A stretch of 13,722 nucleotides of DNA from Deltaproteobacteria bacterium (GTDB taxonomy: Bacteria; Desulfobacterota; Desulfobacteria; Desulfobacterales; SURF-15): assembly GCA_024644775.1 (NCBI GenBank), contig JAHEHB010000112.1, forward strand, positions 1-13,722. Reading direction: 5' to 3'. Numbering within the stretch: the stretch's first letter is position 1; each line of letters begins with the position of its first letter. The notes beneath the pieces were generated by a model. That model saw only the letters and a program-made list of their open reading frames with translations, did no database searches and was not told the origin of the DNA. Positions 7,015 to 13,722 of this stretch are shown piece after piece. Made by a program: the position numbers and the translations under genes.

Positions 7015-7503
7015 TCATGCGGTTTTGCTGTTCTTGATTTTTTTCATGGCATCGAGGGCGTTGATCAGCACTTGAATCCAGAAAAATGTTAATCCGATGA
7101 CCATGAGGAACTTCACCGGCCAAATCGGCATTTCCACCGTCCCTTCAATGGCTTCGTTTCGTTGAAAAGAAGACCATGCATTGACCGTGACCGAATAATA
7201 GAGAAGGCTGACAGTTACGAACGCCAATAGGGAATATACCAGTTTCATAAATCGTCTCATTACAGGAGAGACGGCATTGATGATAATCTCCAGGTTTACA
7301 TGTTCCTTGTTTTCCTCACACCGGGCCATTCCCAGATAGATGACCACCATCATGACGAATACGGACAGTTCCGCCATGCCCTGGATCGGTTTCCGCATGG
7401 TACGCGAGACGATATCGATAACCAGCAAAACCATCATTGCCAGCATCAGCCAGCCGCAAAAGCCGGACAGGATCTGGTTGATTTTATGGAAAATGGTTTT
7501 CAT
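7015..7503 (-). CDS. dctQ: TRAP transporter small permease, DctQ type
   Basis: 162-residue inner-membrane protein with four hydrophobic segments (about residues 15-33, 46-60, 85-105, 128-150), the normal topology of DctQ. Landmarks are DIVSRTMRKPIQGMAELSVF in the first half and the HVNLEI segment after ARCEENKE, equivalent to the usual HIxVD loop. The frame is open upstream to a TTG at 7581, but I chose the ATG at 7503 (MKTIFHKINQ): GGGAGA lies 9 bases upstream and the extra 26 residues are basic, hydrophilic and unlike DctQ starts. It lies between dctP and dctM in one strand order. DctQ forms the membrane complex with DctM and docks the binding protein. Confidence 0.94.
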   Translation of the reverse strand: MKTIFHKINQILSGFCGWLMLAMMVLLVIDIVSRTMRKPIQGMAELSVFVMMVVIYLGMARCEENKEHVNLEIIINAVSPVMRRFMKLVYSLLAFVTVSLLYYSVTVNAWSSFQRNEAIEGTVEMPIWPVKFLMVIGLTFFWIQVLINALDAMKKIKNSKTA

Positions 7504-7515
7504 TAATGGTTTTCT

Positions 7516-7529
7516 CCCGATTGTTCGGG
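7516..7529 (-). promoter_or_regulatory. Small hairpin touching the dctQ ribosome binding site
   Basis: On the minus strand CCCGA-ACAA-TCGGG forms a 5-base-pair stem whose last three G are the start of the Shine-Dalgarno GGGAGA used by dctQ at 7503. Pairing would partly mask the site and could set the dctP to dctQ expression ratio, binding protein being needed in excess. Chance is possible with so short a stem. Confidence 0.35.
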
Positions 7530-7687
7530 TAACGTCAGCCCTAAACAAACTTTTTTGAAACTCCCTTCGACTTCGAATCAACGTTGATCATTGTTTCGAC
7601 GCCTCAGGTAATGCCTTTGACCGCTTTAGATCAGACTCGCCCGGATTCATCAGTGAACATTAAGGATGGGGCAAAATTTTCTACGTA

Positions 7688-8749
7688 CTATTTTTCTCTG
7701 TCCATGGCTTGTTTATGGAGTATTTTCATTTTTTCCAAAACACCGGAAGCATTCTTCAGGCCTGCCGCTTCGGCTTCTTTGACCCATTGCTGTTGTAGTG
7801 CATCCAATTGTTCGGCATTTTCCCATTTGGCGATATCGTCTTGGGACATGACGGTCACTTTGAATCCGGCCGCTTCCTGCTCGGATTTGACCTTTTCAAA
7901 TGCCTCTTCATAGACTTTGGCAAACTTCTGCTCTGAAATTTCGGATGCCTTTAAGACACCCTGCTGAACATCTTTCGGCAGCCCATTCCAGAAATCGAGA
8001 TTGACATTGTGAATAAATGGCATGGCATACCAAAGCTTTTTTGAAATCAGCAGGTTGGAGGCGACTTCATCGAATTTCATCATGTGCAACCCGTCGTAAT
8101 TGGTAAAGCAACCATCGATGGTGCCGGTCTGAAGCGCCATGTATACATCGCCCCAAGGAACCGACACCGGAACCGCACCGGCATTCTTGAGAAAGCGTAG
8201 GGCCCATTTGTCACCAGCCCGCCACTTATCGCCTTTGACGTCACCGAGACTTTTAAGCGGATTCTTCCCTGTAAAAGCACCGGGCAGCCCGGCCGTATAC
8301 AGGAGCGTCATCTGATTGGATTTTTTTAATCCGCTATTAAATTCCGGAATCTCTGCATTTACCTTCCGATAAAGCCAGACCATATTCTCAAATTTAGCAG
8401 GTCCTCTGGGGAAAAGCTTGTAAATGGTAAAAGCCGTCAACTGGCCGGGATAATGGCCGGGATAGAGAAAACCCGTTTGCGTAACCCCATCGCCAATACC
8501 CTTTAAAATTTCCTTGGCATTGAGCAGTGCGCCACCAAAAAAGTCCTGAATTTTGACTTTGCCGCCGGTCTGTTTTTCAATTTCCGGTAACCAAACATTT
8601 TTAAGAAAATCGGTCCGCATACCTCCTGGGGGATCGTGGTCCGAATATTTCATGGTAATGGCGTTGGCCCCGGAAAGGGATATAAAACAAACGAGCACAA
8701 TTACCGATAAAACGGTGCTGAGAATTCTAAAATATTCTCTACGAAACAT
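7688..8749 (-). CDS. dctP: TRAP transporter substrate-binding protein, DctP type
   Basis: 353-residue periplasmic receptor of a TRAP transporter. Residues 1-30 form a signal peptide (MFRREYFRIL then a hydrophobic run) with an Ala-x-Ala cleavage site at GANA. Landmarks are EIEKQTGGKVKI (57-67), a stretch GDKWRAGDKW (173-182) in which Arg177 occupies the place of the carboxylate-binding arginine, and VPWGDVYMALQTGTIDG (197-213). The tail QQWVKEAEAAGL is shared with the orphan paralogue at 286-1380. The start at 8749 has a near-perfect AAAGGAGG 8 bases upstream. It is the first gene of the leftward arm and is followed, after 184 non-coding bases, by dctQ and dctM. It opposes the right-arm amidohydrolases across a shared control region, which suggests that its ligand is related to their substrate. 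Ligand unknown; a carboxylate is expected from Arg177. Confidence 0.95.
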   Translation of the reverse strand: MFRREYFRILSTVLSVIVLVCFISLSGANAITMKYSDHDPPGGMRTDFLKNVWLPEIEKQTGGKVKIQDFFGGALLNAKEILKGIGDGVTQTGFLYPGHYPGQLTAFTIYKLFPRGPAKFENMVWLYRKVNAEIPEFNSGLKKSNQMTLLYTAGLPGAFTGKNPLKSLGDVKGDKWRAGDKWALRFLKNAGAVPVSVPWGDVYMALQTGTIDGCFTNYDGLHMMKFDEVASNLLISKKLWYAMPFIHNVNLDFWNGLPKDVQQGVLKASEISEQKFAKVYEEAFEKVKSEQEAAGFKVTVMSQDDIAKWENAEQLDALQQQWVKEAEAAGLKNASGVLEKMKILHKQAMDREK

Positions 8750-8795
8750 AGGGTACCTCCTTTGCGTGATCGGTTAATAAATTGAAAGAATTCCA

Positions 8796-8820
8796 ACCCA
8801 AAATATATCCGTATTTGGGT
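8796..8820. promoter_or_regulatory. Candidate operator: inverted repeat over the leftward -10 box
   Basis: ACCCAAA (8796-8802) and TTTGGGT (8814-8820) are exact reverse complements separated by 11 bases. The left arm overlaps the candidate -10 of the leftward promoter, a place where a bound protein would block transcription. It sits in the divergent control region, about 50 bases from the rightward promoter. No regulator gene lies in the window, so the binding protein is unknown. Confidence 0.5.
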
Positions 8821-8832
8821 AGCTAAAGTCAA
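8802..8832 (-). promoter_or_regulatory. Candidate promoter of the leftward TRAP arm
   Basis: On the minus strand TTGACT (8827-8832) and TATATT (8802-8807) match the sigma70 -35 and -10 hexamers five of six each, with a 19-base spacer that is slightly long. Transcription would start near 8795, about 46 bases before the dctP ATG. Confidence 0.5.
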
Positions 8833-8869
8833 GGAAAATATGAAAAAATTACCCCAACCTACGGCTTGC

Positions 8870-8898
8870 TTGACAGTCCGAATGCGTATTGCTACAAC
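8870..8898 (+). promoter_or_regulatory. Candidate strong promoter of the rightward amidohydrolase arm
   Basis: A perfect TTGACA (8870-8875) is followed after exactly 17 bases by TACAAC (8893-8898, four of six). Transcription would begin near 8905, leaving an untranslated leader of about 160 bases before the ATG at 9067. It lies back to back with the leftward promoter, about 40 bases apart. Confidence 0.6.
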
Positions 8899-8904
8899 GC
8901 GATG

Positions 8905-9066
8905 GCGTCTCCATACAGGAAATTCAAAAGGCTGTATGACAGCGCGTATGCGAACAAATCGGAAACCAATTCCGACAGCCGATGCCGATCGTCACTATTC
9001 GTGGTAGGCTCTCGGTCTCATAGGTCGGCGACACAACTGCCGATTCTTGGAAAGGATCAATTTTTA
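8905..9066 (+). promoter_or_regulatory. Structured 5' leader of the right arm, possible cis-regulatory RNA
   Basis: Three hairpins follow one another: CATACAG/CTGTATG (8912-8918 with 8932-8938, 13-base loop), TCGGAA/TTCCGA (8959-8964 with 8970-8975, loop ACCAA), and TCGGC/GCCGA (9025-9029 with 9039-9043), the last extendable by two G-T pairs. The hexamer GCCGAT occurs in tandem at 8978-8989 and again at 9039-9044, so the TCGGC segment has alternative partners, as in switching leaders. The third hairpin ends about 8 bases before the AAAGGA ribosome site. It matches no riboswitch class I know. The region is also open in the frame of the next gene but has no ribosome site there. Confidence 0.4.
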
Positions 9067-10596
9067 ATGAAATCCCTCATGGTATATGGAAAATATGTGG
9101 TGGTGGATGCGGGCACCGTAATTCCATCGGGTGCCGTATATATAGAAGGTGACAGCATCGTTAAGGTCGGCACCTATGCCGACATCACAAAAACATATAA
9201 AGCAGACCAGACCTACGGATCAATGGATCACCTGGTGATACCCGGTCTGATTAATGCCCACGGGCATGGGAAAGGAATCACAGATTTTCAGCGCGGTGCC
9301 CTGGATGATACGCTCGAGACATGGAAATTCCGCATGTATCCGCCCATCGATAATTTCTATGATACCCTTTGGACCTCCATCCAGCTACTGGAATCGGGCG
9401 TTACCGCGACCATGCACAACCACAATTTGTCCGATCCCGATGATTATGAAACGGAAATGATATCGACTGTGGAGGCCTATCAAAAAACCGGCATTCGGCT
9501 CGCATTTGCACCCGGCATAACCGATCAGAATATTTTTGTCTACGGCGATAATGATGCCTTTGTTCGCAACTTGCCATCCGAGCTTCAGGCGCTGTGCGAA
9601 ACCATAACAGACCGCATCAAGAGATTTGGAAAAAGGGAATATTTTCATTCGATTGATTTCTTAAAAGCACGATTTCAATCCGATCAGATCGAAATCTCGC
9701 ACGGGCCCATGTCCCCTCAGTGGGTATCCGCCGAAGTCCTGCAGGAAATCAAACAACATGCCAAACGAGAAGGGCTGCACATTCACATACATGTGCAGCA
9801 GACACAACTCCAACAGCACTACGGCATGAAAGTGCACGGTAAATCACTTCTGGCGTATCTGGCAGACTTAGGGTTTCTGGGCAAGAACGTCACGTGTGGT
9901 CATTGTGTGTGGCTATCTGAAGAAGATATCATGTTGCTCGCCGAAACCGGCACCTCGGTGACGCATCATGCCGCTTGCAACCTGAGGGTTCGAAACGGAG
10001 TTTCCCCGGTTTTTGAAATGCTCCAAAACGGGATTTCCGTCGGTATCGGCATGGATGACAAAGAATTCGGCGACAAAAAAGATTTTATTGAAGAAATGCG
10101 ACTGGTTTCCAAACTCCATCGCCTGTCTTCCCATCGCTTGGCGTCAAATCATCTGCTACCGGTTGACTGTTTTCGGATGGGCACCGAATACGGGGCTTCG
10201 GTTTTGGGGTTTTCAGACCGCATCGGAACGCTTGTTCCCAATAAAAAAGCAGATCTTGTCCTTTTGGATCTACGCCCGATGAGTGAACCGTTCACCTTTC
10301 CGGAGCATCACATCATCGATGTACTGATTTATCGAGGCTGCGCCGTTGACGTAGATACCGTTATTGTAAACGGAGAGATACTCGTTAAAGACGGAATACC
10401 CACTCGAATCGATAAACAGGAAATCCTTCGAAAACTGAAAGAATCGATTCCAGCCGGCTATGCGACGACTTTTCGGGCGGGAAACAGGCTTTTTCCGGCG
10501 CTCAGAGAAAAGATTGCATCCTATTTTGATCCCTGGCATAAGGCGCTTGAGTCCAGCACAAAAACGCCTTATTATTTGCTCAATAACCGAAAATGA
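9067..10596 (+). CDS. ATZ/TRZ-type amidohydrolase (cytosine deaminase-like superfamily)
   Basis: 509-residue metal-dependent hydrolase resembling the group of atrazine/triazine hydrolases, guanine and cytosine deaminases. An N-terminal beta segment leads to VIPGLINAHGHG with the metal pair His65/His67. The barrel continues with HIHIHVQQT (238-246), CGHCVW (278-282, His279), SVTHHAACNLRVRNG (297-311) and GIGMDD (327-331, Asp330). In most relatives the second histidine motif reads HxHxxE, where Glu is the proton shuttle; here that place is Gln245. A second small beta segment (KKADLVLLDL, VDTVIVNGEILVKDG) closes the fold. The frame is open back to a TTG at 8866, but I chose ATG 9067 because homology-like sequence begins there (MKSLMVYGKYVVV) and AAAGGA lies about 9 bases upstream. 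It is the first gene of the right arm, probably acting on a cyclic amide or amidine before the hydantoinase-like enzyme. Deamination, hydrolytic ring opening and dechlorination are all possible. Confidence 0.88.
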   Translation: MKSLMVYGKYVVVDAGTVIPSGAVYIEGDSIVKVGTYADITKTYKADQTYGSMDHLVIPGLINAHGHGKGITDFQRGALDDTLETWKFRMYPPIDNFYDTLWTSIQLLESGVTATMHNHNLSDPDDYETEMISTVEAYQKTGIRLAFAPGITDQNIFVYGDNDAFVRNLPSELQALCETITDRIKRFGKREYFHSIDFLKARFQSDQIEISHGPMSPQWVSAEVLQEIKQHAKREGLHIHIHVQQTQLQQHYGMKVHGKSLLAYLADLGFLGKNVTCGHCVWLSEEDIMLLAETGTSVTHHAACNLRVRNGVSPVFEMLQNGISVGIGMDDKEFGDKKDFIEEMRLVSKLHRLSSHRLASNHLLPVDCFRMGTEYGASVLGFSDRIGTLVPNKKADLVLLDLRPMSEPFTFPEHHIIDVLIYRGCAVDVDTVIVNGEILVKDGIPTRIDKQEILRKLKESIPAGYATTFRAGNRLFPALREKIASYFDPWHKALESSTKTPYYLLNNRK

Positions 10597-10639
10597 ATTG
10601 TCTTTAAACGTTAACTCGTGTTTCAAAAAGGAGAGATAG

Positions 10640-12001
10640 ATGGCTGAGAAATTAGACCTGATGATCAAAGGAAACCTTGTATTGCATCATGAGGTTGCCA
10701 CAGACGCCCATGTCGGCGTTAAAGACGGTATTATTGTCGGATTATACGGAAGTGGCGAAGCACCTCCCGCTGAAGAATTCATCGATGCCACGGAATGTAT
10801 GGTCTTTCCGGGGATAGTGGACGCCCATGTCCACTCCTATAGCTTTCCGGAAGAGGGATTTGCGTATTCCACCGCAGCAGCAGCAGCCGGTGGTGTGACG
10901 AGCATAGTGGAAATGCCGTATGATGTACCCGGTAAATTAACGACTCCCGAACGTTTTGAAAAAAAGATTGATTGGATTCGGCAACATGCCAAAGTAGACG
11001 TCGCATTATTGGGTACTCTGGAAAAAGAAGGAGATCCACAGCATATTGCACCTCTGGCGGAACTGGGGGTGTGTGGATTCAAATTATCTGTAAACGAGGC
11101 AGATCCCGTCCGATTCCCGAAAATTGAAGATGGGGTACTGATGAATGTTTTGCCCATCATTGCAGCACAAGGCCTGCCGGTGGGATTTCATGCAGAAAAT
11201 GAAGACATCATCAAACGGCGTATTGCGCAATTTATCAAAGAGGGGAAAACCGAACCCAAGGCGCACTGTGAATCCCGCCCCCCTGTCAGTGAAACCCTAT
11301 CCGTACTGCAGCTCTGCGAACTCGGTCATTGGACCGACGCGCCGCTCCATTTCTATCACATATCCGTTCCAAGAAGTATTCAAATTATCGAGCAGTACAG
11401 AGACATGGGAGCGGATGTAACCGTAGAGACCTGTCCCCATTATCTCATTTTAAACGAAGACGATATGGATCGGCTGAAGGCATTTGCAAAAATCAATCCC
11501 CCCATCCGAAAAAAGGAAGATCAGGAGGAAATGTGGGAGCTTTTGGATTGCGGCCTCATTGATATTATATCCTCGGATCATGCACCCTGGCCGTTGTCTA
11601 AAAAACAATCTTCCAACATTTTCGATAATCCATCAGGCGCCCCGGGTGTTGAAACCATCCTCGCCTTGCTCTACAGTGAAGGCGTGGTCAAAAGAAAGAT
11701 GTCCCCGATTCTACTAGCCCAGGTGCTAGCCGAATCTCCCGCCAGACGGTTTCTGCTGTATCCGAGAAAAGGACACATTTCCTTAGGAGCAGATGCGGAT
11801 TTTGCGATTATCGATCCATCAATAAACTGGACCGTGAATGCAGACGACATGAATTCTTCGGCAGGTTGGACGCCGTTTGACGGCATGACGCTTGAAGGAA
11901 AAGTAATCCGAACAATTTTAAGAGGCAAAACCATTTACGACGGTCAAACCGTTACTGCCGAACCAGGCTGCGGACAGTTTGTTCCGGCGATACGAGACTA
12001 G
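10640..12001 (+). CDS. Cyclic amidohydrolase, allantoinase/dihydropyrimidinase/hydantoinase type
   Basis: 453-residue cytoplasmic enzyme of the dihydroorotase/allantoinase/hydantoinase group, which opens cyclic ureides and amides at a two-metal centre. Ligands visible are His63 and His65 (VDAHVHS), Lys148 in GFKLS (site of the carboxylated lysine), His184 (GFHAEN), His240 (FYHIS) and Asp313 (SSDHAP). Later parts, SPARRFLLYPRKGHISLGAD and the WTPFDGMTLEGKV segment, resemble allantoinases (SPYVGRT type) more than dihydroorotases. The start ATG at 10640 has AAAGGAGA 6 bases upstream and follows the previous stop by 43 bases. The next gene encodes a carbamoylase-type M20 enzyme, so the product is probably an N-carbamoyl amino acid or an allantoate-like ureide. 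Allantoin, hydantoins and dihydropyrimidines cannot be told apart from sequence; the racemase at the end favours 5-substituted hydantoins. Confidence 0.92.
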   Translation: MAEKLDLMIKGNLVLHHEVATDAHVGVKDGIIVGLYGSGEAPPAEEFIDATECMVFPGIVDAHVHSYSFPEEGFAYSTAAAAAGGVTSIVEMPYDVPGKLTTPERFEKKIDWIRQHAKVDVALLGTLEKEGDPQHIAPLAELGVCGFKLSVNEADPVRFPKIEDGVLMNVLPIIAAQGLPVGFHAENEDIIKRRIAQFIKEGKTEPKAHCESRPPVSETLSVLQLCELGHWTDAPLHFYHISVPRSIQIIEQYRDMGADVTVETCPHYLILNEDDMDRLKAFAKINPPIRKKEDQEEMWELLDCGLIDIISSDHAPWPLSKKQSSNIFDNPSGAPGVETILALLYSEGVVKRKMSPILLAQVLAESPARRFLLYPRKGHISLGADADFAIIDPSINWTVNADDMNSSAGWTPFDGMTLEGKVIRTILRGKTIYDGQTVTAEPGCGQFVPAIRD

Positions 12002-12044
12002 GCAAAGACAGGCCGGAATTAGGACCAGAGTTAGGAAAGAGCAA

Positions 12045-13304
12045 ATGACGAGAAATAATAAAAAAAGACCTGTAATAAATAAAGATCGTTTGTGGGCAGA
12101 TCTTCAGGAAGTGGGCAAAATCGGTTCACGAAAGGGCCACGGAGTCAATCGACCGGCGTTATCTGATGCGGATATCGCTGCAAAGCAGTGGTTAATGGAA
12201 AAAATGAAAGATGCCGGCATCGAGATCTGCGTCGATCCGGCGACTAATGTAATCGGTACGCTGAGAACCGCCGGCAAACGGCCGGCAAAAATCTTGGTGA
12301 TTGGATCTCATCTGGATACGGTACCTCAAGGCGGAATGTTTGACGGCGCACTGGGAGTCGTCGCCGGCCTGGAGTGTGCGCGTGTGATAAAAGAACAGGG
12401 CATCGAACTTCCATGGGATCTTGAAGTGATCAATTTTTGCGATGAAGAAGCGGCCCACAACGCCGGTACGGTCGGCAGCCGGGCGATGATCGGTCAACTG
12501 ACACCCGAAGAAATTTTTGTTTCAAAATCAAAAGGGGTTCCAACCTTTGCAGAAGAAATGAAAAAGATGGGAAAAGATCCCGCATCGATCGGGGAAGCCG
12601 TTCGAGATCCAAAAATCTTTGAAGCCGTTTTAGAACTTCATATCGAGCAGGGAAATCGCTTGTACACGGAGGGTATTCAAATCGGTGCAGTTACAGGGAT
12701 TGTCGGCATTTATCGGTATATCATCACGGTCACGGGAGAAACCAATCATGCCGGCACAACCCCCATGCACTTAAGGGATGATGCATTGGTGAAGGCAGCA
12801 CCGGTCTTTACCCTGCTTCCTCAGTGGGTTCGCGCCAGAAATAGAGAAATGGTCGGCACCATCGGGCAGGTAACGGTTGAACCCGGTGCAACCAATGTCA
12901 TCCCTGGGGTATGTTCTTTTATTGTTGAACTCCGATCCATGAAAAAAGAAGATATGATTGCTATTCGGGATCTTTTCAAAGAGTGGGTGGCGTCTCAGAA
13001 AGGCTGCAGCATAAAAACAATTTATGAAAAAGACAGTGGCGCGTTGTCTGAATCGATAATCGACGCCGTTGAAAAAGCTGCAGAAAATGAGGGAATGTCC
13101 AATATCCGCATGCCCAGCGGTGCTGGACACGATACTCAGAGTTTTACACCGTATGTTCCCTGTGGTATGATATTTATCCCTTGTAAAGACGGCAAAAGCC
13201 ACTGTCCGGAAGAATGGATCGAACCGCAGCAAGCGGCTGACGGATGTCAGGTCCTGTTAAGAAGCGTGTTAGAGTTAGCAAAACAGACGGAGAGCCCCAA
13301 ATGA
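12045..13304 (+). CDS. M20-family amidase: N-carbamoyl-L-amino-acid hydrolase / allantoate amidohydrolase type
   Basis: 419-residue zinc-type hydrolase that removes the carbamoyl group from N-carbamoyl amino acids (or the ureido group of allantoate) giving an amino acid, ammonia and CO2. Landmarks are GSHLDTVPQGGMFDGALGV with metal ligands His89 and Asp100, DEEAAHNAGTVGSRA with Glu134/Glu135, ELHIEQG with His199, NHAGTTPM with His235, and SGAGHDTQSF with His362. All expected ligands are present. The dimerisation lid domain lies between the two halves (about residues 220-330). The frame is open back to a TTG inside the previous gene, but ATG 12045 is preferred: AGGA lies about 11 bases upstream and it follows the upstream stop by 43 bases. 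Its stop overlaps the racemase ATG by 4 bases (ATGA). Enzymes of this family are usually L-specific. Beta-ureidopropionase activity is an alternative. Confidence 0.93.
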   Translation: MTRNNKKRPVINKDRLWADLQEVGKIGSRKGHGVNRPALSDADIAAKQWLMEKMKDAGIEICVDPATNVIGTLRTAGKRPAKILVIGSHLDTVPQGGMFDGALGVVAGLECARVIKEQGIELPWDLEVINFCDEEAAHNAGTVGSRAMIGQLTPEEIFVSKSKGVPTFAEEMKKMGKDPASIGEAVRDPKIFEAVLELHIEQGNRLYTEGIQIGAVTGIVGIYRYIITVTGETNHAGTTPMHLRDDALVKAAPVFTLLPQWVRARNREMVGTIGQVTVEPGATNVIPGVCSFIVELRSMKKEDMIAIRDLFKEWVASQKGCSIKTIYEKDSGALSESIIDAVEKAAENEGMSNIRMPSGAGHDTQSFTPYVPCGMIFIPCKDGKSHCPEEWIEPQQAADGCQVLLRSVLELAKQTESPK

Positions 13305-13722
13305 AAATTATGGTGATAAACCCAAACACGTCTATCCGTATGACAGATCATATCCGGAAGGAACTATTGCCCATTAAACGATCGGATACGACATTGCATG
13401 TCGTCTGTCCGGACAAGGGTCCTGAAACGATTGAGTCCGCCTATGACGAAGCGTATGCGGTTCCTCCCACGCTCGATCTTGTCAAACAGGCCAATCAGGA
13501 AGGATATGATGCCGTAATTCTCGCATGTTTTTCAGACCCCGGACTATATGCCGCAAGAGAAATATCCACCATTCCAGTCATTGGCATTGAGGAATCCAGT
13601 TTTCATGTGGCCGCCATGCTGGGTGCCAGGTTTTCCATAATGACCCCTAGAAAAGCCCGCATTTCCGCAAAGAGAAAAGAGGTTCTCACTCGGGGCCTCG
13701 ATGACTACCTGGCATCCGTTCG
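13301..13722 (+). CDS. Hydantoin racemase-like protein, Asp/Glu racemase superfamily (cut by window edge)
   Basis: The first 140 codons are present; the gene runs off the right edge. The start MKIMVINPNTSIRMTD and the segment AVILACFSDPGLYAARE (71-87) are hallmarks of hydantoin racemases, which epimerise 5-substituted hydantoins by a two-cysteine proton transfer. The first catalytic cysteine is Cys76; the second would lie beyond the window. VIGIEESSFHVAAMLGARFSIMT (93-115) is also typical. The ATG overlaps the TGA of the carbamoylase gene as ATGA, and GGAGAG stands about 7 bases upstream, so translation is coupled. Position after a hydantoinase-like and a carbamoylase gene is the classical hydantoin utilisation arrangement. 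Related members include allantoin racemase and maleate isomerase-like proteins, so allantoin is an alternative substrate. Confidence 0.9.
   Translation, partial: MKIMVINPNTSIRMTDHIRKELLPIKRSDTTLHVVCPDKGPETIESAYDEAYAVPPTLDLVKQANQEGYDAVILACFSDPGLYAAREISTIPVIGIEESSFHVAAMLGARFSIMTPRKARISAKRKEVLTRGLDDYLASV

Noticed and set aside
7504..7581. Upstream TTG start of dctQ adding 26 residues
   Set aside because: The extra segment is basic and unlike DctQ N-termini, while ATG 7503 has a good ribosome site (GGGAGA, 9-base gap).
8866..9066. N-terminal extension of the ATZ/TRZ-like amidohydrolase starting at TTG 8866 or ATG 8902
   Set aside because: No ribosome site precedes either start, the candidate promoter -35 and -10 lie at 8870-8898 so the mRNA would begin after them, and family-like sequence begins only at the ATG 9067, which has AAAGGA upstream.
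11979..12044. Upstream TTG start of the carbamoylase inside the previous gene
   Set aside because: ATG 12045 has its own ribosome site and fits the family N-terminus; the added residues are Arg-rich read-through of the preceding gene's end.
1..13722. Mobile element, phage, CRISPR or defence system
   Set aside because: No transposase, integrase, direct-repeat array, tRNA or nuclease-type gene is visible; all sizeable genes belong to metabolic or transport families.

Overview
The window is a bacterial catabolic island built around enzymes that open cyclic amides and ureides (hydantoin-like rings) and trim N-acyl or N-carbamoyl amino acids, together with transporters for organic acids. TRAP transporters, Shine-Dalgarno starts, moderate GC and an oxalate/formate-type MFS carrier fit a Gram-negative proteobacterium. 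My guess is an anaerobe of the Desulfobacterota type, but this rests on gene content and style alone and is weak. No rRNA, tRNA, CRISPR, transposase, phage gene or regulator gene was seen.

Layout. The genes form two arms that diverge from a control region at about 8750-9066. The left arm (minus strand, read from 8749 towards 1) has a complete TRAP transporter in the order dctP-dctQ-dctM. It is followed by a 285-base spacer with hairpins, an N-acyl-D-amino-acid deacylase-type amidohydrolase, an MFS carrier, a possible 33-codon small ORF coupled to a short-chain dehydrogenase, a second orphan TRAP binding protein, and the start of a SelA-like PLP enzyme that runs off the left edge. The right arm (plus strand, 9067 to the end) has an ATZ/TRZ-type amidohydrolase, an allantoinase/dihydropyrimidinase-type cyclic amidohydrolase, an M20-family carbamoylase (allantoate amidohydrolase/N-carbamoyl-L-amino-acid hydrolase type) and a hydantoin-racemase-like protein cut by the right edge.

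Inferred logic. A substrate is imported by the TRAP system (or the MFS carrier). In the right arm the first amidohydrolase may deaminate or dechelate a ring, the second opens a cyclic ureide to an N-carbamoyl compound, the M20 enzyme releases ammonia, CO2 and an amino acid, and the racemase interconverts ring stereoisomers. The left arm would handle N-acyl-D-amino acids and carry the product on through a PLP enzyme and a dehydrogenase. The protein families are well supported; the actual substrate is not readable from the sequence.

Non-coding signals of interest are a strong sigma70-like promoter (TTGACA, 17-base spacer, TACAAC) feeding a roughly 160-base leader with three successive hairpins, an inverted repeat with 7-base arms over the -10 of the opposite promoter, an 8-base-arm inverted repeat before the orphan binding protein gene, and hairpins at the end of dctM and at the dctQ ribosome binding site.
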